Translations under genes and position numbers: made by a program
The notes under the pieces: generated by a model
The model's database searches: none
Seen by the model: only the letters and a program-made list of their open reading frames with translations
What the model was told of the DNA's origin: nothing
Shown here: piece by piece, positions 54,241 through 62,125 of the stretch
Layout of the letters: each line of letters starts with the position of its first letter
Position numbering within the stretch: position 1 is the first letter of the stretch
Assembly (NCBI GenBank): GCA_013298025.1
Contig: JAAFJE010000013.1
Location: forward strand, 62,001-126,000
Origin: Cytophagales bacterium
GTDB lineage: Bacteria > Bacteroidota > Bacteroidia > Cytophagales > Spirosomataceae
DNA length: 64,000 nt
Direction: 5' to 3'

Positions 54241-54282
54241 ATAAACATACAACAACGTATGTCAACTAAAACCGACAAGACC

Positions 54283-54669
54283 ATGAAAAAAGTACTTTTC
54301 TTTTGTTTATGTCTTGTAATGACCTTGAGTCATACAAGCTTGGCACAAAGTGCTACTGCGAGCGATTTCTTTGCGGGCAAATGGGAACTAATTGTCAAAG
54401 GCACACCCGATGGTGATAGCAAATTATTGACAACCCTGCTACGTAAAGAAGGTAAATTAACGGGCGAATTGGCCGATATGAACAATCCATCGGCACAAAA
54501 GATTGCGATTACGAAAGTAGAAGAAAGCGAAGATGAAATAGAATTGTTTTTTACGGCACAAGGTTATGACGTATCGGTACAACTGACCAAAGTCGATGGC
54601 GACAACCTCAAAGGAATGCTCCTGAGTATGTTTGAAGCCAAGGCAACCCGAATCAAAGAAAGTAAATAA
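54283..54669 (+). CDS. Small secreted lipocalin-like barrel protein
   Basis: I place the start at the ATG at 54283 (MKKVLFFCLCLVMTLSHTSLAQ), giving 128 residues; an upstream TTG frame lies over the promoter box. After the signal peptide the mature protein of about 105 residues begins SDFFAGKWELIVKGTPDGD and ends DNLKGMLLSMFEAKATRIK. Nearly the same sequence pattern forms the C-terminal domain of the giant dehydrogenase (FFVGAWNTFVAGTPNGD ... DNLKGTLMGMFTTKAKRVK). The alternating strands suggest a lipocalin-like barrel that may bind a small ligand (inference). A terminator follows. Confidence 0.75.
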   Translation: MKKVLFFCLCLVMTLSHTSLAQSATASDFFAGKWELIVKGTPDGDSKLLTTLLRKEGKLTGELADMNNPSAQKIAITKVEESEDEIELFFTAQGYDVSVQLTKVDGDNLKGMLLSMFEAKATRIKESK

Positions 54670-54676
54670 GTACGCC

Positions 54677-54710
54677 AAAAAGGAAACTGCTCACACGGTT
54701 TCCTTTTTTT
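54677..54710 (+). terminator. Terminator of the small secreted barrel gene
   Basis: AAAAAGGAAAC and GTTTCCTTTTT pair perfectly around a 10-base loop and end in a seven-T run, 8 bases after the stop. Confidence 0.92.
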
Positions 54711-54846
54711 ATGACATTTTTTTACAAAGCATTGCGTAAATAAACAACAGATTGAAAAAGCTCTTCTCACTACACATAGCATAAACGTATAATATTTTTA
54801 AATGATAATTAATTGATTAATTGACATTTAAAAAAACAATACTATC

Positions 54847-54881
54847 ACAGTAAAGGACAGTATAACACAGTGCTTGACAGT
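54847..54881 (+). promoter_or_regulatory. Four ACAGT direct repeats with exact 10-bp period
   Basis: ACAGT starts at 54847, 54857, 54867 and 54877, so all copies face the same side of the helix. The array lies about 95-125 bases before the sigma-factor start. Regulators that bind phased direct repeats cooperatively are the obvious candidates. Confidence 0.55.
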
Positions 54882-54971
54882 AAAATATACTACATAAAAA
54901 ATATTTTTTTGTTTTATTCCAAGATAGTTTTAGCTTATTTTGCATTAAAATGAAAACTTCTCTCAGCACAA

Positions 54972-55613
54972 TTGCAAGATAAAACACAACATACACACCA
55001 TGAATTACTGCTTTGGCAGGCAATTCAGCAAGGCGACCAAGCAGCCTTTGCTACTTTGTATGATGCCCATATCCATGCGCTGTATCGTTATGCCCAACGC
55101 ATCACACAAGATGAAGTGCTAATTGCCGATGCCATTCAGGATATTTTCTTAGAACTTTGGCGTAGTCGCCAACGCTTGGCTTGTCCGCAGGCTTTGCGTC
55201 ATTACTTGCTTGGTATGTTGCGTAATCGTCTTATTTTTCTTCATAAAAAAAACAATTTCATTCCTACCGACTCCGACCTTACGGCAGACCTCAGTATTTC
55301 GCCAGAAAACGAGTACATTCATCTTGAACAACAAGAAACCCAACAAAAACACCTTGGTAGCTATCTCAAAATGCTCCCAAGCAACCACCAGCAAGTATTG
55401 GCTTTGCGTTTTTATGAAGAAATGAGCTACGCAGAAATTGCTGATTTGATGGGTATTAAAGAGCAATCGGTCAGAAATATCGTACAAAGAGCCATTAGCA
55501 AATTGCGTTCTTTGATGGAATCTGAACAAGGCTCAAAGCTACTGTCGAATTATTCATTTTGGCTATTATTGTACTTTGCAACTTGGACACAGCAGTATTT
55601 TACTATTTTTTAG
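54972..55613 (+). CDS. ECF RNA polymerase sigma factor of the SusCD locus
   Basis: The 213-residue protein has sigma region 2 (about 20-90, GDQAAFATLYDAHIHALYRYAQRITQDEVLIADAIQDIFLELW) and region 4 (about 130-190, LALRFYEEMSYAEIADLMGIKEQSVRNIVQRAISKLR). The frame has no ATG before region 2, and an in-frame TGA lies at 54951-54953, so translation must begin at the TTG at 54972 or another rare codon. In Bacteroidota such sigma factors are held by a FecR anti-sigma and released by a SusC/FecA STN signal; both partners follow directly. Confidence 0.9.
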   Translation: MQDKTQHTHHELLLWQAIQQGDQAAFATLYDAHIHALYRYAQRITQDEVLIADAIQDIFLELWRSRQRLACPQALRHYLLGMLRNRLIFLHKKNNFIPTDSDLTADLSISPENEYIHLEQQETQQKHLGSYLKMLPSNHQQVLALRFYEEMSYAEIADLMGIKEQSVRNIVQRAISKLRSLMESEQGSKLLSNYSFWLLLYFATWTQQYFTIF

Positions 55614-55684
55614 AAAAAATTTTATAAAAACTGAGTTAAATCTTCCTTACACCTACTCTTCCGAATAAATACCCATTTACTCCA

Positions 55685-56785
55685 ATGCAGCCATCTGTAC
55701 CAAATATAGAGAAATACCTTGCCGACCAGCTTTTTCTGGATTGGGTCAAACGCCCAAGTCCAGCCAAAGATGCGTATTGGAAACATTTTCTTTCTCAACA
55801 TCCCGAAGAAACTGCATCGGTAGAACAAGCACGCAACATTATAACAATGGTATTGGCAGACGACCAAGCCCAGCCTGCACAATACCAACATATCAAAACA
55901 GCCTTGTGGCAACAACTTACTGAAGCATCGCAACAAAATGAAGAAGAAATCCCGACACCCGTTTATAGCATACCTTTATGGCAACAAACGTGGTTGAAGG
56001 TAGCTGCATCAGTAATATTCTTGCTTGGTTTTACGTGGTTTATGCTACAAATCAATGGTTATAATGCGGTATATGAACAAAACGTAGCAAAAGTTCAACA
56101 GCAAAAACCTTGGACAGAAATCGTCAATAGTTCTTTACAACCCCAATTAGTCGTATTACCCGACCACAGTACAGTTGTTTTGCAACCCAAAAGTAAAATT
56201 GGCTATAAAACCCTTTTTGAAGGTGCTACACGAGAAGTAGTTTTATCGGGAAAAGCTTTTTTTGAAATTGAAAGAAATCCAGCAAAACCTTTTTTTGTAC
56301 ACGCCAACGAACTCGTTACCAAAGTATTAGGTACTTCTTTTACGATAGAAGCCTTTGCTACGGAAAAGCAAATCAATGTGCTTGTACAAACAGGAAGTGT
56401 GGCGGTGTGTAGCCACGAAGATGCAAAAATCAAGGCATTTATGAATCAAACAACCCTAGCAGGATTGGTCTTGCAAGTCAACGAAGCGGCAACCTACAAC
56501 CGAAGCAATAATACCCTTAGCAAGATAATAGCCAAGGCTCATACACCAAGTCAACTATTTGAATTAGAGGAAGTTCCTGTATCGAAAGTTTTTAAATCCA
56601 TTGAAAAAGAGTATAATGTGGAAATTGTAGTTGACGAAGAAATGATAGCACATTGTACCATTACAGCCTCTTTAAGTAACAAACATTTGTTCAACAAGCT
56701 TGATATAATTTGTCGAGTAATTCAAGCGAGGTATGAACTTACCCAAGGAAAAATTGTCGTATATGCCCAAAAATGTAAACATTAA
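55685..56785 (+). CDS. FecR-type anti-sigma factor
   Basis: The 366-residue protein has a cytoplasmic N-terminus (about 1-95), a membrane helix at about 99-120 (WLKVAASVIFLLGFTWFML), the FecR sensor domain (about 150-260, VLQPKSKIGYKTLFEGATREVVLSGKAFFEIERNP) and the C-terminal DUF4974-type STN-interacting domain (about 285-366, FELEEVPVSKVFKSIEKEYNVEIVVDEEM). It should sequester the preceding sigma factor and receive the signal from the STN domain of the SusC downstream. It starts 72 bases after the sigma-factor stop. Confidence 0.92.
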   Translation: MQPSVPNIEKYLADQLFLDWVKRPSPAKDAYWKHFLSQHPEETASVEQARNIITMVLADDQAQPAQYQHIKTALWQQLTEASQQNEEEIPTPVYSIPLWQQTWLKVAASVIFLLGFTWFMLQINGYNAVYEQNVAKVQQQKPWTEIVNSSLQPQLVVLPDHSTVVLQPKSKIGYKTLFEGATREVVLSGKAFFEIERNPAKPFFVHANELVTKVLGTSFTIEAFATEKQINVLVQTGSVAVCSHEDAKIKAFMNQTTLAGLVLQVNEAATYNRSNNTLSKIIAKAHTPSQLFELEEVPVSKVFKSIEKEYNVEIVVDEEMIAHCTITASLSNKHLFNKLDIICRVIQARYELTQGKIVVYAQKCKH

Positions 56786-56849
56786 TTTAACCCAAAAAAC
56801 ACGCAATGAATTAAAAAACAAACAATTACTTAGTACAACCATAAAAAAA

Positions 56850-56879
56850 GGATTGACAATACGGCCATATTATCAATCC
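56850..56879 (+). promoter_or_regulatory. Leader hairpin between fecR and susC
   Basis: GGATTGACAATA pairs with TATTATCAATCC, one mismatch, around CGGCCA. A second possible stem pairs AATCCCC with GGGGATT across to about 56942. Likely an mRNA structure in the susC leader. Confidence 0.45.
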
Positions 56880-56986
56880 CCATAAAATCCCTAATTACAA
56901 GTTTGTCGAGTACGAGTAACACCCCCAAAGGGTGGCGGGGATTCTTTTGTCTTTATTTTCCAATTTTTAGAAAACTTTTCAAATGT

Positions 56987-59900
56987 ATGAAAAAAAATGT
57001 ATCATTTAACAAAACACTTGTAAAAATCATGCAAGTAAGTTTAGTACAACTTTTGTTCACCGTTCTCTTTCTGGGAAATACGTTTGCGGGTAGTTTGAAT
57101 GCACAAGCTGTACTTCATAAACGTATTTCGTTGCAGATGCACAACAAGGCTGTCAAAGACATCATTGGTGAAATCAAGCGTCAATCACAAATCGACTTTG
57201 CCTTTAGCAATGAGGTAATTGAGGCAAATCGAAAAGTGAGTGTATATGCCAAAAACCAAACTGTGGGCGAATTGCTCAACAATATGCTTTTCCCCTTAGA
57301 ACTTACCTACCAAGTTTCAGGCGAATTGATTATCATTACCAAAACCCCACAGCTTGTAAAAAACTACCCTTTAAAGGGAATCATCAGCAGTGGCAAAGGA
57401 GAGGTATTGCCTGGTGCTACGGTCTTGATAAAAGGTACAACAAGAGGCGTGGTAAGCAATGCGGCAGGAGAATTTACTTTTGAAAACTTAGAAGAAGGTC
57501 CTTACAAGCTGATTATTTCCTATGTTGGATACAGCACCAAAGAGGTAGAAGTAACCATTCCTTACCAAGGAACATTGGCTATCAATTTGGTAGAAGAACT
57601 TTCGGCCCTCGATGAGGTTGTCGTGGTAGGTTATGGTAGTCAAATCAAGAAAGAACTTACTGGCTCTATCGAGTCGGTTAATAGCAAGGAGTTAAAAGAT
57701 ATTCCTGTGCCACAAGTAACGCAAAAACTTCAAGGTAAATTAGCAGGCGTTCAAATTAACCAAACAACAGGTAAACCCGGACAAGGCATGAGTATTCGGA
57801 TTCGTGGGCAAGCCTCTATTTTAGCAGGCAGTGACCCCCTGTACGTAGTAGATGGCTTTCCGATTGTAGGCGATATTGGCAGTATCAACCCCGATGAAAT
57901 TGATAACATTTCTGTGTTGAAAGATGCCGCTTCTACCTCTTTATACGGCTCTCGTGCCGCTAATGGTGTAGTACTCATCACGACCAAACAAGCCAAGAAA
58001 AACCAAACAACCGTTAGCATAAATGCCTTTACAGGTTGGCAAACAGTGCCACAGAAAGGCCGCCCGAACTTGATGAACGCCCAAGAATTTGCCCAATTTC
58101 AGAAAGAATCTTACGAAGATAAAGGCTTGGCTGTTCCAGTTAAATTCCAAAATCCTGCTCAATATGCAGGCAAATCAACCGATTGGTATGGAGCATTGTT
58201 GCGTACAGCACCCATGCAAAGCTATAACTTAACCCTAACCTCTAACAGGGATAAACTTAGTACAGCAGTAGTGGCAGGTATTTTCAACCAAGATGGTGTA
58301 ATGCTCAATTCTAACTACAAGCGTTTTTCGTTGCGTATCAATACCGATTATGAGCTATCCGACAAGATAAAAATAGGGTTCAATCTTGCCCCAAGCTATA
58401 CCATCAATAATACACCGAGTTCAGATGGTGCTTTTTATGCAACCAATCTCAACTCGGCAGTACCGGGTGGTTTGTTCAACAATGCTATGCTTACTTGGCC
58501 TATTGCTACTTACCAAAACGCCGATGGTTCTTTACCTTTATCGGTTGATGGCGCATTTCCAACGCCCAACTGGTACAGAGCGGCTCAAGAGATTACGAAT
58601 GAAACAAAATCGTCACGCATTCTTTCTAATGCAAAAATTCAATATGAACCCATCAAAGGATTAAATTTAAAATCGACCTTTAATATTGATTTAGGAACGT
58701 CGGCTTTTGCCAATTTTAATCCATCTACCGCATCAACCGTATTTGCTTCGTTGCCACCTGTTACAGCCAGTGCTGTAAACCAAGATACCAAATACACTTC
58801 TTGGCTCAACGAAAATACAGCGACTTACAACAAGATTATTGGCGACCATAGTTTAGAAATATTGGTAGGTTTTACTAGCCAGAAATACCGTTCAGAAATT
58901 TCACAAATCAGGGCTACGAATTTTCCCGACGACCGCATTCATACCATTCAATCGGCCTTAAATATCGACCGTACCAATACCTTCAACGACATCCAAGAAT
59001 GGGGATTGCTTTCATATTTATCAAGGGTAAATTACAGCTACAAAGGCAAATACCTTCTTACAGCAGCGATTCGTAGAGATGGCTCCTCTCGCTTTGGAAC
59101 AGATAATCGTTGGGGAAATTTTCCTTCTGTAGGACTTGGATGGGTAGTATCTGACGAAAATTTTGCTAAAAATATAGAAGCCCTTTCTTTTGCCAAAGTG
59201 CGTGCCAGCTATGGTGTTATTGGAAACAACAATATTGGAAACTATACCCAATACGCTCTTATCAACAATGCTGCCAATGCCGTTTTTGGCAATACCATTG
59301 CCAGTGGTGCGGCAGTATCGTCGTTGGGTAATAGTCGCTTAGGTTGGGAAACAACCAAGCAGATAGACTTAGGCTTCGACTTGGGGTTATTCAACGACCG
59401 AGTAACCTTGGCTTACGATTTTTATACAAAAAATACAACCAACCTGCTTTATAACGTAGCCGTAGCCCAAGAATCGGGTTTTACCAATTTCAACGATAAC
59501 GTAGGAGAAATAAAATTTTGGGGACATGAAGTAAGTGTAAGTACCAAAAATATGGTAGGAAACTTGAAATGGAACACCAATTTCAATATTTCATTCAACC
59601 GTAATAAAGTACTGGCATTGGCCGATGGCGTAGAAAGAATTTATGGCGGATTTGGTAATTATCAAACCATCACCAAAGTGGGTGAACCCCTCGGACAATT
59701 TTACGGACTAATTCAAGAAGGTGTGTATAAAAACGCTGCCGATTTTAATAGTTCGCCTAAAGCAACTGATTCACAAATCGGTACAGTCAAATACAAGGAT
59801 GTTAATGCTGATGGTAAAATCACCTACGGAGGCGACAACGACGACCGCACTATCATCGGAAATCCATTTCCAACGGCTCTTATCGGTATTACAAATACGT

Positions 59901-60379
59901 TTTTTTACAAAAACTTCGATTTATCCATTGTTGGCTCAGGCTCGTTTGGCAACGACATTTTGGTACTCACCGACCAAGGAGCTACCAACCTTGATGGGGT
60001 ATTTAATGTATTGAAAAATGTAGCCAATCGTTGGCGTTCTGAAAGTAATCCAGGCGATGGACTCTATGGAAAAACTACCGCAGCTACCTATATGGAACGT
60101 GACTGGCTTAGTACACGCTTTGTGAGCAATGGTACATTTTTTACCATTAAAAACATTACGTTAGGCTATAATATCCCTGCCAAAGCCAAATACTTCAAGT
60201 CGGCACGATTGTATGCTTCTATACAACAAGCACTTGTATTGACCAACTACCGTGGCGTAAACCCCGAAGTGAGTTCATCGGCTAATGGTACAGGCGGTAG
60301 CACACTCAATCTTGGCATGGACTGGGGAACATATCCTGTACCAAGAACCATTACCGTTGGTGTAAATATTGGATTTTAA
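56987..60379 (+). CDS. SusC/RagA-type TonB-dependent transporter with STN signalling domain
   Basis: The start is set at the ATG at 56987 (MKKNVSFNKTLVKIM), giving 1130 residues with a long signal peptide (to about 42). Domains are STN (about 48-110, ISLQMHNKAVKDIIGEIKRQSQIDFAFS), a carboxypeptidase-D-like domain (about 124-205), the TonB-box region DEVVVVGYG, the plug (about 220-335, VDGFPIVGDIGSINPDEIDNISVLKDAASTSLYGSRAANGVVLITT) and the outer-membrane barrel to the C-terminus. It imports an oligosaccharide with the SusD lipoprotein as lid, and the STN domain signals to FecR and the ECF sigma factor for self-activation. Confidence 0.95.
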   Translation: MKKNVSFNKTLVKIMQVSLVQLLFTVLFLGNTFAGSLNAQAVLHKRISLQMHNKAVKDIIGEIKRQSQIDFAFSNEVIEANRKVSVYAKNQTVGELLNNMLFPLELTYQVSGELIIITKTPQLVKNYPLKGIISSGKGEVLPGATVLIKGTTRGVVSNAAGEFTFENLEEGPYKLIISYVGYSTKEVEVTIPYQGTLAINLVEELSALDEVVVVGYGSQIKKELTGSIESVNSKELKDIPVPQVTQKLQGKLAGVQINQTTGKPGQGMSIRIRGQASILAGSDPLYVVDGFPIVGDIGSINPDEIDNISVLKDAASTSLYGSRAANGVVLITTKQAKKNQTTVSINAFTGWQTVPQKGRPNLMNAQEFAQFQKESYEDKGLAVPVKFQNPAQYAGKSTDWYGALLRTAPMQSYNLTLTSNRDKLSTAVVAGIFNQDGVMLNSNYKRFSLRINTDYELSDKIKIGFNLAPSYTINNTPSSDGAFYATNLNSAVPGGLFNNAMLTWPIATYQNADGSLPLSVDGAFPTPNWYRAAQEITNETKSSRILSNAKIQYEPIKGLNLKSTFNIDLGTSAFANFNPSTASTVFASLPPVTASAVNQDTKYTSWLNENTATYNKIIGDHSLEILVGFTSQKYRSEISQIRATNFPDDRIHTIQSALNIDRTNTFNDIQEWGLLSYLSRVNYSYKGKYLLTAAIRRDGSSRFGTDNRWGNFPSVGLGWVVSDENFAKNIEALSFAKVRASYGVIGNNNIGNYTQYALINNAANAVFGNTIASGAAVSSLGNSRLGWETTKQIDLGFDLGLFNDRVTLAYDFYTKNTTNLLYNVAVAQESGFTNFNDNVGEIKFWGHEVSVSTKNMVGNLKWNTNFNISFNRNKVLALADGVERIYGGFGNYQTITKVGEPLGQFYGLIQEGVYKNAADFNSSPKATDSQIGTVKYKDVNADGKITYGGDNDDRTIIGNPFPTALIGITNTFFYKNFDLSIVGSGSFGNDILVLTDQGATNLDGVFNVLKNVANRWRSESNPGDGLYGKTTAATYMERDWLSTRFVSNGTFFTIKNITLGYNIPAKAKYFKSARLYASIQQALVLTNYRGVNPEVSSSANGTGGSTLNLGMDWGTYPVPRTITVGVNIGF

Positions 60380-60468
60380 TTCATCTTATGTTGCTTGGCT
60401 TTAGCTTTTAACAAATTTTTACAAAAAGCTAAAGCCATCATCCAATACATTTTAAATTTTATCATCAC

Positions 60469-61959
60469 ATGAAAAAGACATTCATCGCTATATTTTCCGT
60501 TTTTTTACTCAATTCTTGCAGTGATAGCTTTCTGGATTTACCTTCCGAAACATCGCTCAGTACGGCTACATTTTACAAAACAGAAGCCGATTTTCAGCAA
60601 GGCGTTAATGCCGCTTACGCTCCATTACGAAGCGTTTACAATGGTACAGCAGGCATAAACATTTCTGGTGCTTGGGCGATGGGTGAAATGCACGCTGATA
60701 ATACCTATTTTATCCATAACCCCAACTACAGAGCCTTGGTTGACGGCGAAGCAATAGCCAATTTTACAGTACAAGCAGCCAATACCATCACCACAGCCAA
60801 GTATGTAGCCGATTATCAAGTAATTGCCAGAGCGAACCAAGTACTTGCACCGATTGATGGCGTGACTTTTGGGACGGAATCAAAAAATAATATCAAAGGT
60901 CAAGCTTTCTTTCTACGGGCTTTATCGTATTTCGATTTGGTACAATATTTTGGTAAAGTGCCTTTACACTTAACTCCCGTAACAGACCGCAACGGTGCAG
61001 CTTTGCCACTTGCCGAAGTAGAAGCCATTTATACCCAAATCATTCAAGATGCTACGCAAGCAGCAAGTTTACTTCCAGCAAAGTCGAAACAAGAAGCTGG
61101 TAGAGCTACTTCAGGTGCTGCCAAAACGTTGTTGGCCAATGTTTATGCCGTACAAAAGAAATGGGCTTTGGCAGAAAGTACCTTAAAAGAAATCATCGAT
61201 TCGGGTGAATACAGTCTTTTAAGTGACTACGCTTCGGTGTTTTCGGTGAGTAATAAAAACAATGCGGAGTCTGTTTTTGAAGTACAATTCAAAGAAAGTA
61301 CCGAAGGTTACGCAAGTCGTTTTATCTATGACTTCTTGCCTCAACCTATTACGGCGGCACAAGTAACAAGCATCACAGGAGCAGCCAGTGCCCAAGCTCG
61401 CACCGAAGAGGCCATGAATATTCCCACACCCGACCTTATCAATGCCTACGAAACGGGTGATAAACGCAAGGGTGCTTCTATTGCTTCTATCCAGCTTGAT
61501 GGAGTGACGTACCCATATATCAAAAAGTTACTTCAACCTCATGCTCAATTTAACATTACAGGAACAAACTGGCCTGTGTATCGTTATGCCGAAGTCCTTT
61601 TATTGTATGCAGAAGCCCTCAACGAAAATGGCAAAACAAACCAAGCCACTACCTATATCAATTTGGTGCGTAACAGAGCTGGCTTGAACAATACAACGGC
61701 TAGTACCCAGGCAGCTATCCGTACTGCTATTTTGGCGGAACGTCGGGTTGAATTGGCTTTTGAAAACAAACGTTGGCTCGATTTGGTACGTACTGGCAAT
61801 GCCGAAACGACAATGTTGGCTCATGGAGCAAAAATCAAGGCAAACCCTAGTAATTACTACTATCCAAGTGGTGTAACGCCTGTGCCAGCAGCATTTACCA
61901 ATATCAGTCTTACGTTTCCGCTACCAGCAAGTGAGTCATTGCTATCGCCATACTTTTAA
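60469..61959 (+). CDS. SusD/RagB-type outer-membrane glycan-binding lipoprotein
   Basis: The 496-residue protein has a lipobox LLNSC (Cys17) and the SusD pattern: SFLDLPSETSLSTATFYKTEADFQQGVNAAYAPLR, RALSYFDLVQYFGKVPLHL, RATSGAAKTLLANVYAVQKKW and the C-terminal RYAEVLLLYAEALNENGKTNQATTYINLVRNRAGL with LAERRVELAFENKRWLDLVRTG. It caps the SusC transporter and binds the incoming glycan. It begins 89 bases after the SusC stop. Confidence 0.95.
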   Translation: MKKTFIAIFSVFLLNSCSDSFLDLPSETSLSTATFYKTEADFQQGVNAAYAPLRSVYNGTAGINISGAWAMGEMHADNTYFIHNPNYRALVDGEAIANFTVQAANTITTAKYVADYQVIARANQVLAPIDGVTFGTESKNNIKGQAFFLRALSYFDLVQYFGKVPLHLTPVTDRNGAALPLAEVEAIYTQIIQDATQAASLLPAKSKQEAGRATSGAAKTLLANVYAVQKKWALAESTLKEIIDSGEYSLLSDYASVFSVSNKNNAESVFEVQFKESTEGYASRFIYDFLPQPITAAQVTSITGAASAQARTEEAMNIPTPDLINAYETGDKRKGASIASIQLDGVTYPYIKKLLQPHAQFNITGTNWPVYRYAEVLLLYAEALNENGKTNQATTYINLVRNRAGLNNTTASTQAAIRTAILAERRVELAFENKRWLDLVRTGNAETTMLAHGAKIKANPSNYYYPSGVTPVPAAFTNISLTFPLPASESLLSPYF

Positions 61960-61970
61960 GCGTTAATGGT

Positions 61971-62080
61971 ACTGTACAAAAAGATTTTTTATCAGAAAGT
62001 TTATCAAACACTTTTGACATTTTACCAAAATTATGTTTATTGAACCTATGGTAAAATATTCTTTTTGTACAGTTTTTTAT
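61971..62080 (+). terminator. Nested stem-loop between SusD and GH78 (attenuator or processing site)
   Basis: ACTGTACAAAAAGA (61971-61984) pairs perfectly with TCTTTTTGTACAGT (62060-62073), followed by six T. An inner stem, ATTTTACCA with TGGTAAAAT, is nested inside. The last base of the T-run lies about 45 bases before the GH78 start, so full termination would cut the enzyme from the operon; partial termination seems likely. Confidence 0.7.
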
Positions 62081-62125
62081 GATAAAAGTTTAATATTAAA
62101 TTCATTCTAAAAAGAGGAAAGCAAT

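Larger units (their letters stand above)
53849..54282. other. 434-bp divergent intergenic region with palindrome and -7 box
   Basis: AGGAGCTATATAGCTCCT at 54006-54023 is a perfect 18-bp palindrome, extended on both sides by AAAGCT/AGCTTT with a bulge. TACATTTG at 54233-54240 is an exact -7 box for the rightward gene. No gene is seen. Confidence 0.6.
54670..54971. other. 302-bp gap: terminator and phased ACAGT boxes
   Basis: Contains the terminator at 54677-54710 and four ACAGT boxes at 54847, 54857, 54867 and 54877, followed by an AT-rich stretch before the sigma-factor gene. No gene is seen. Confidence 0.7.
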
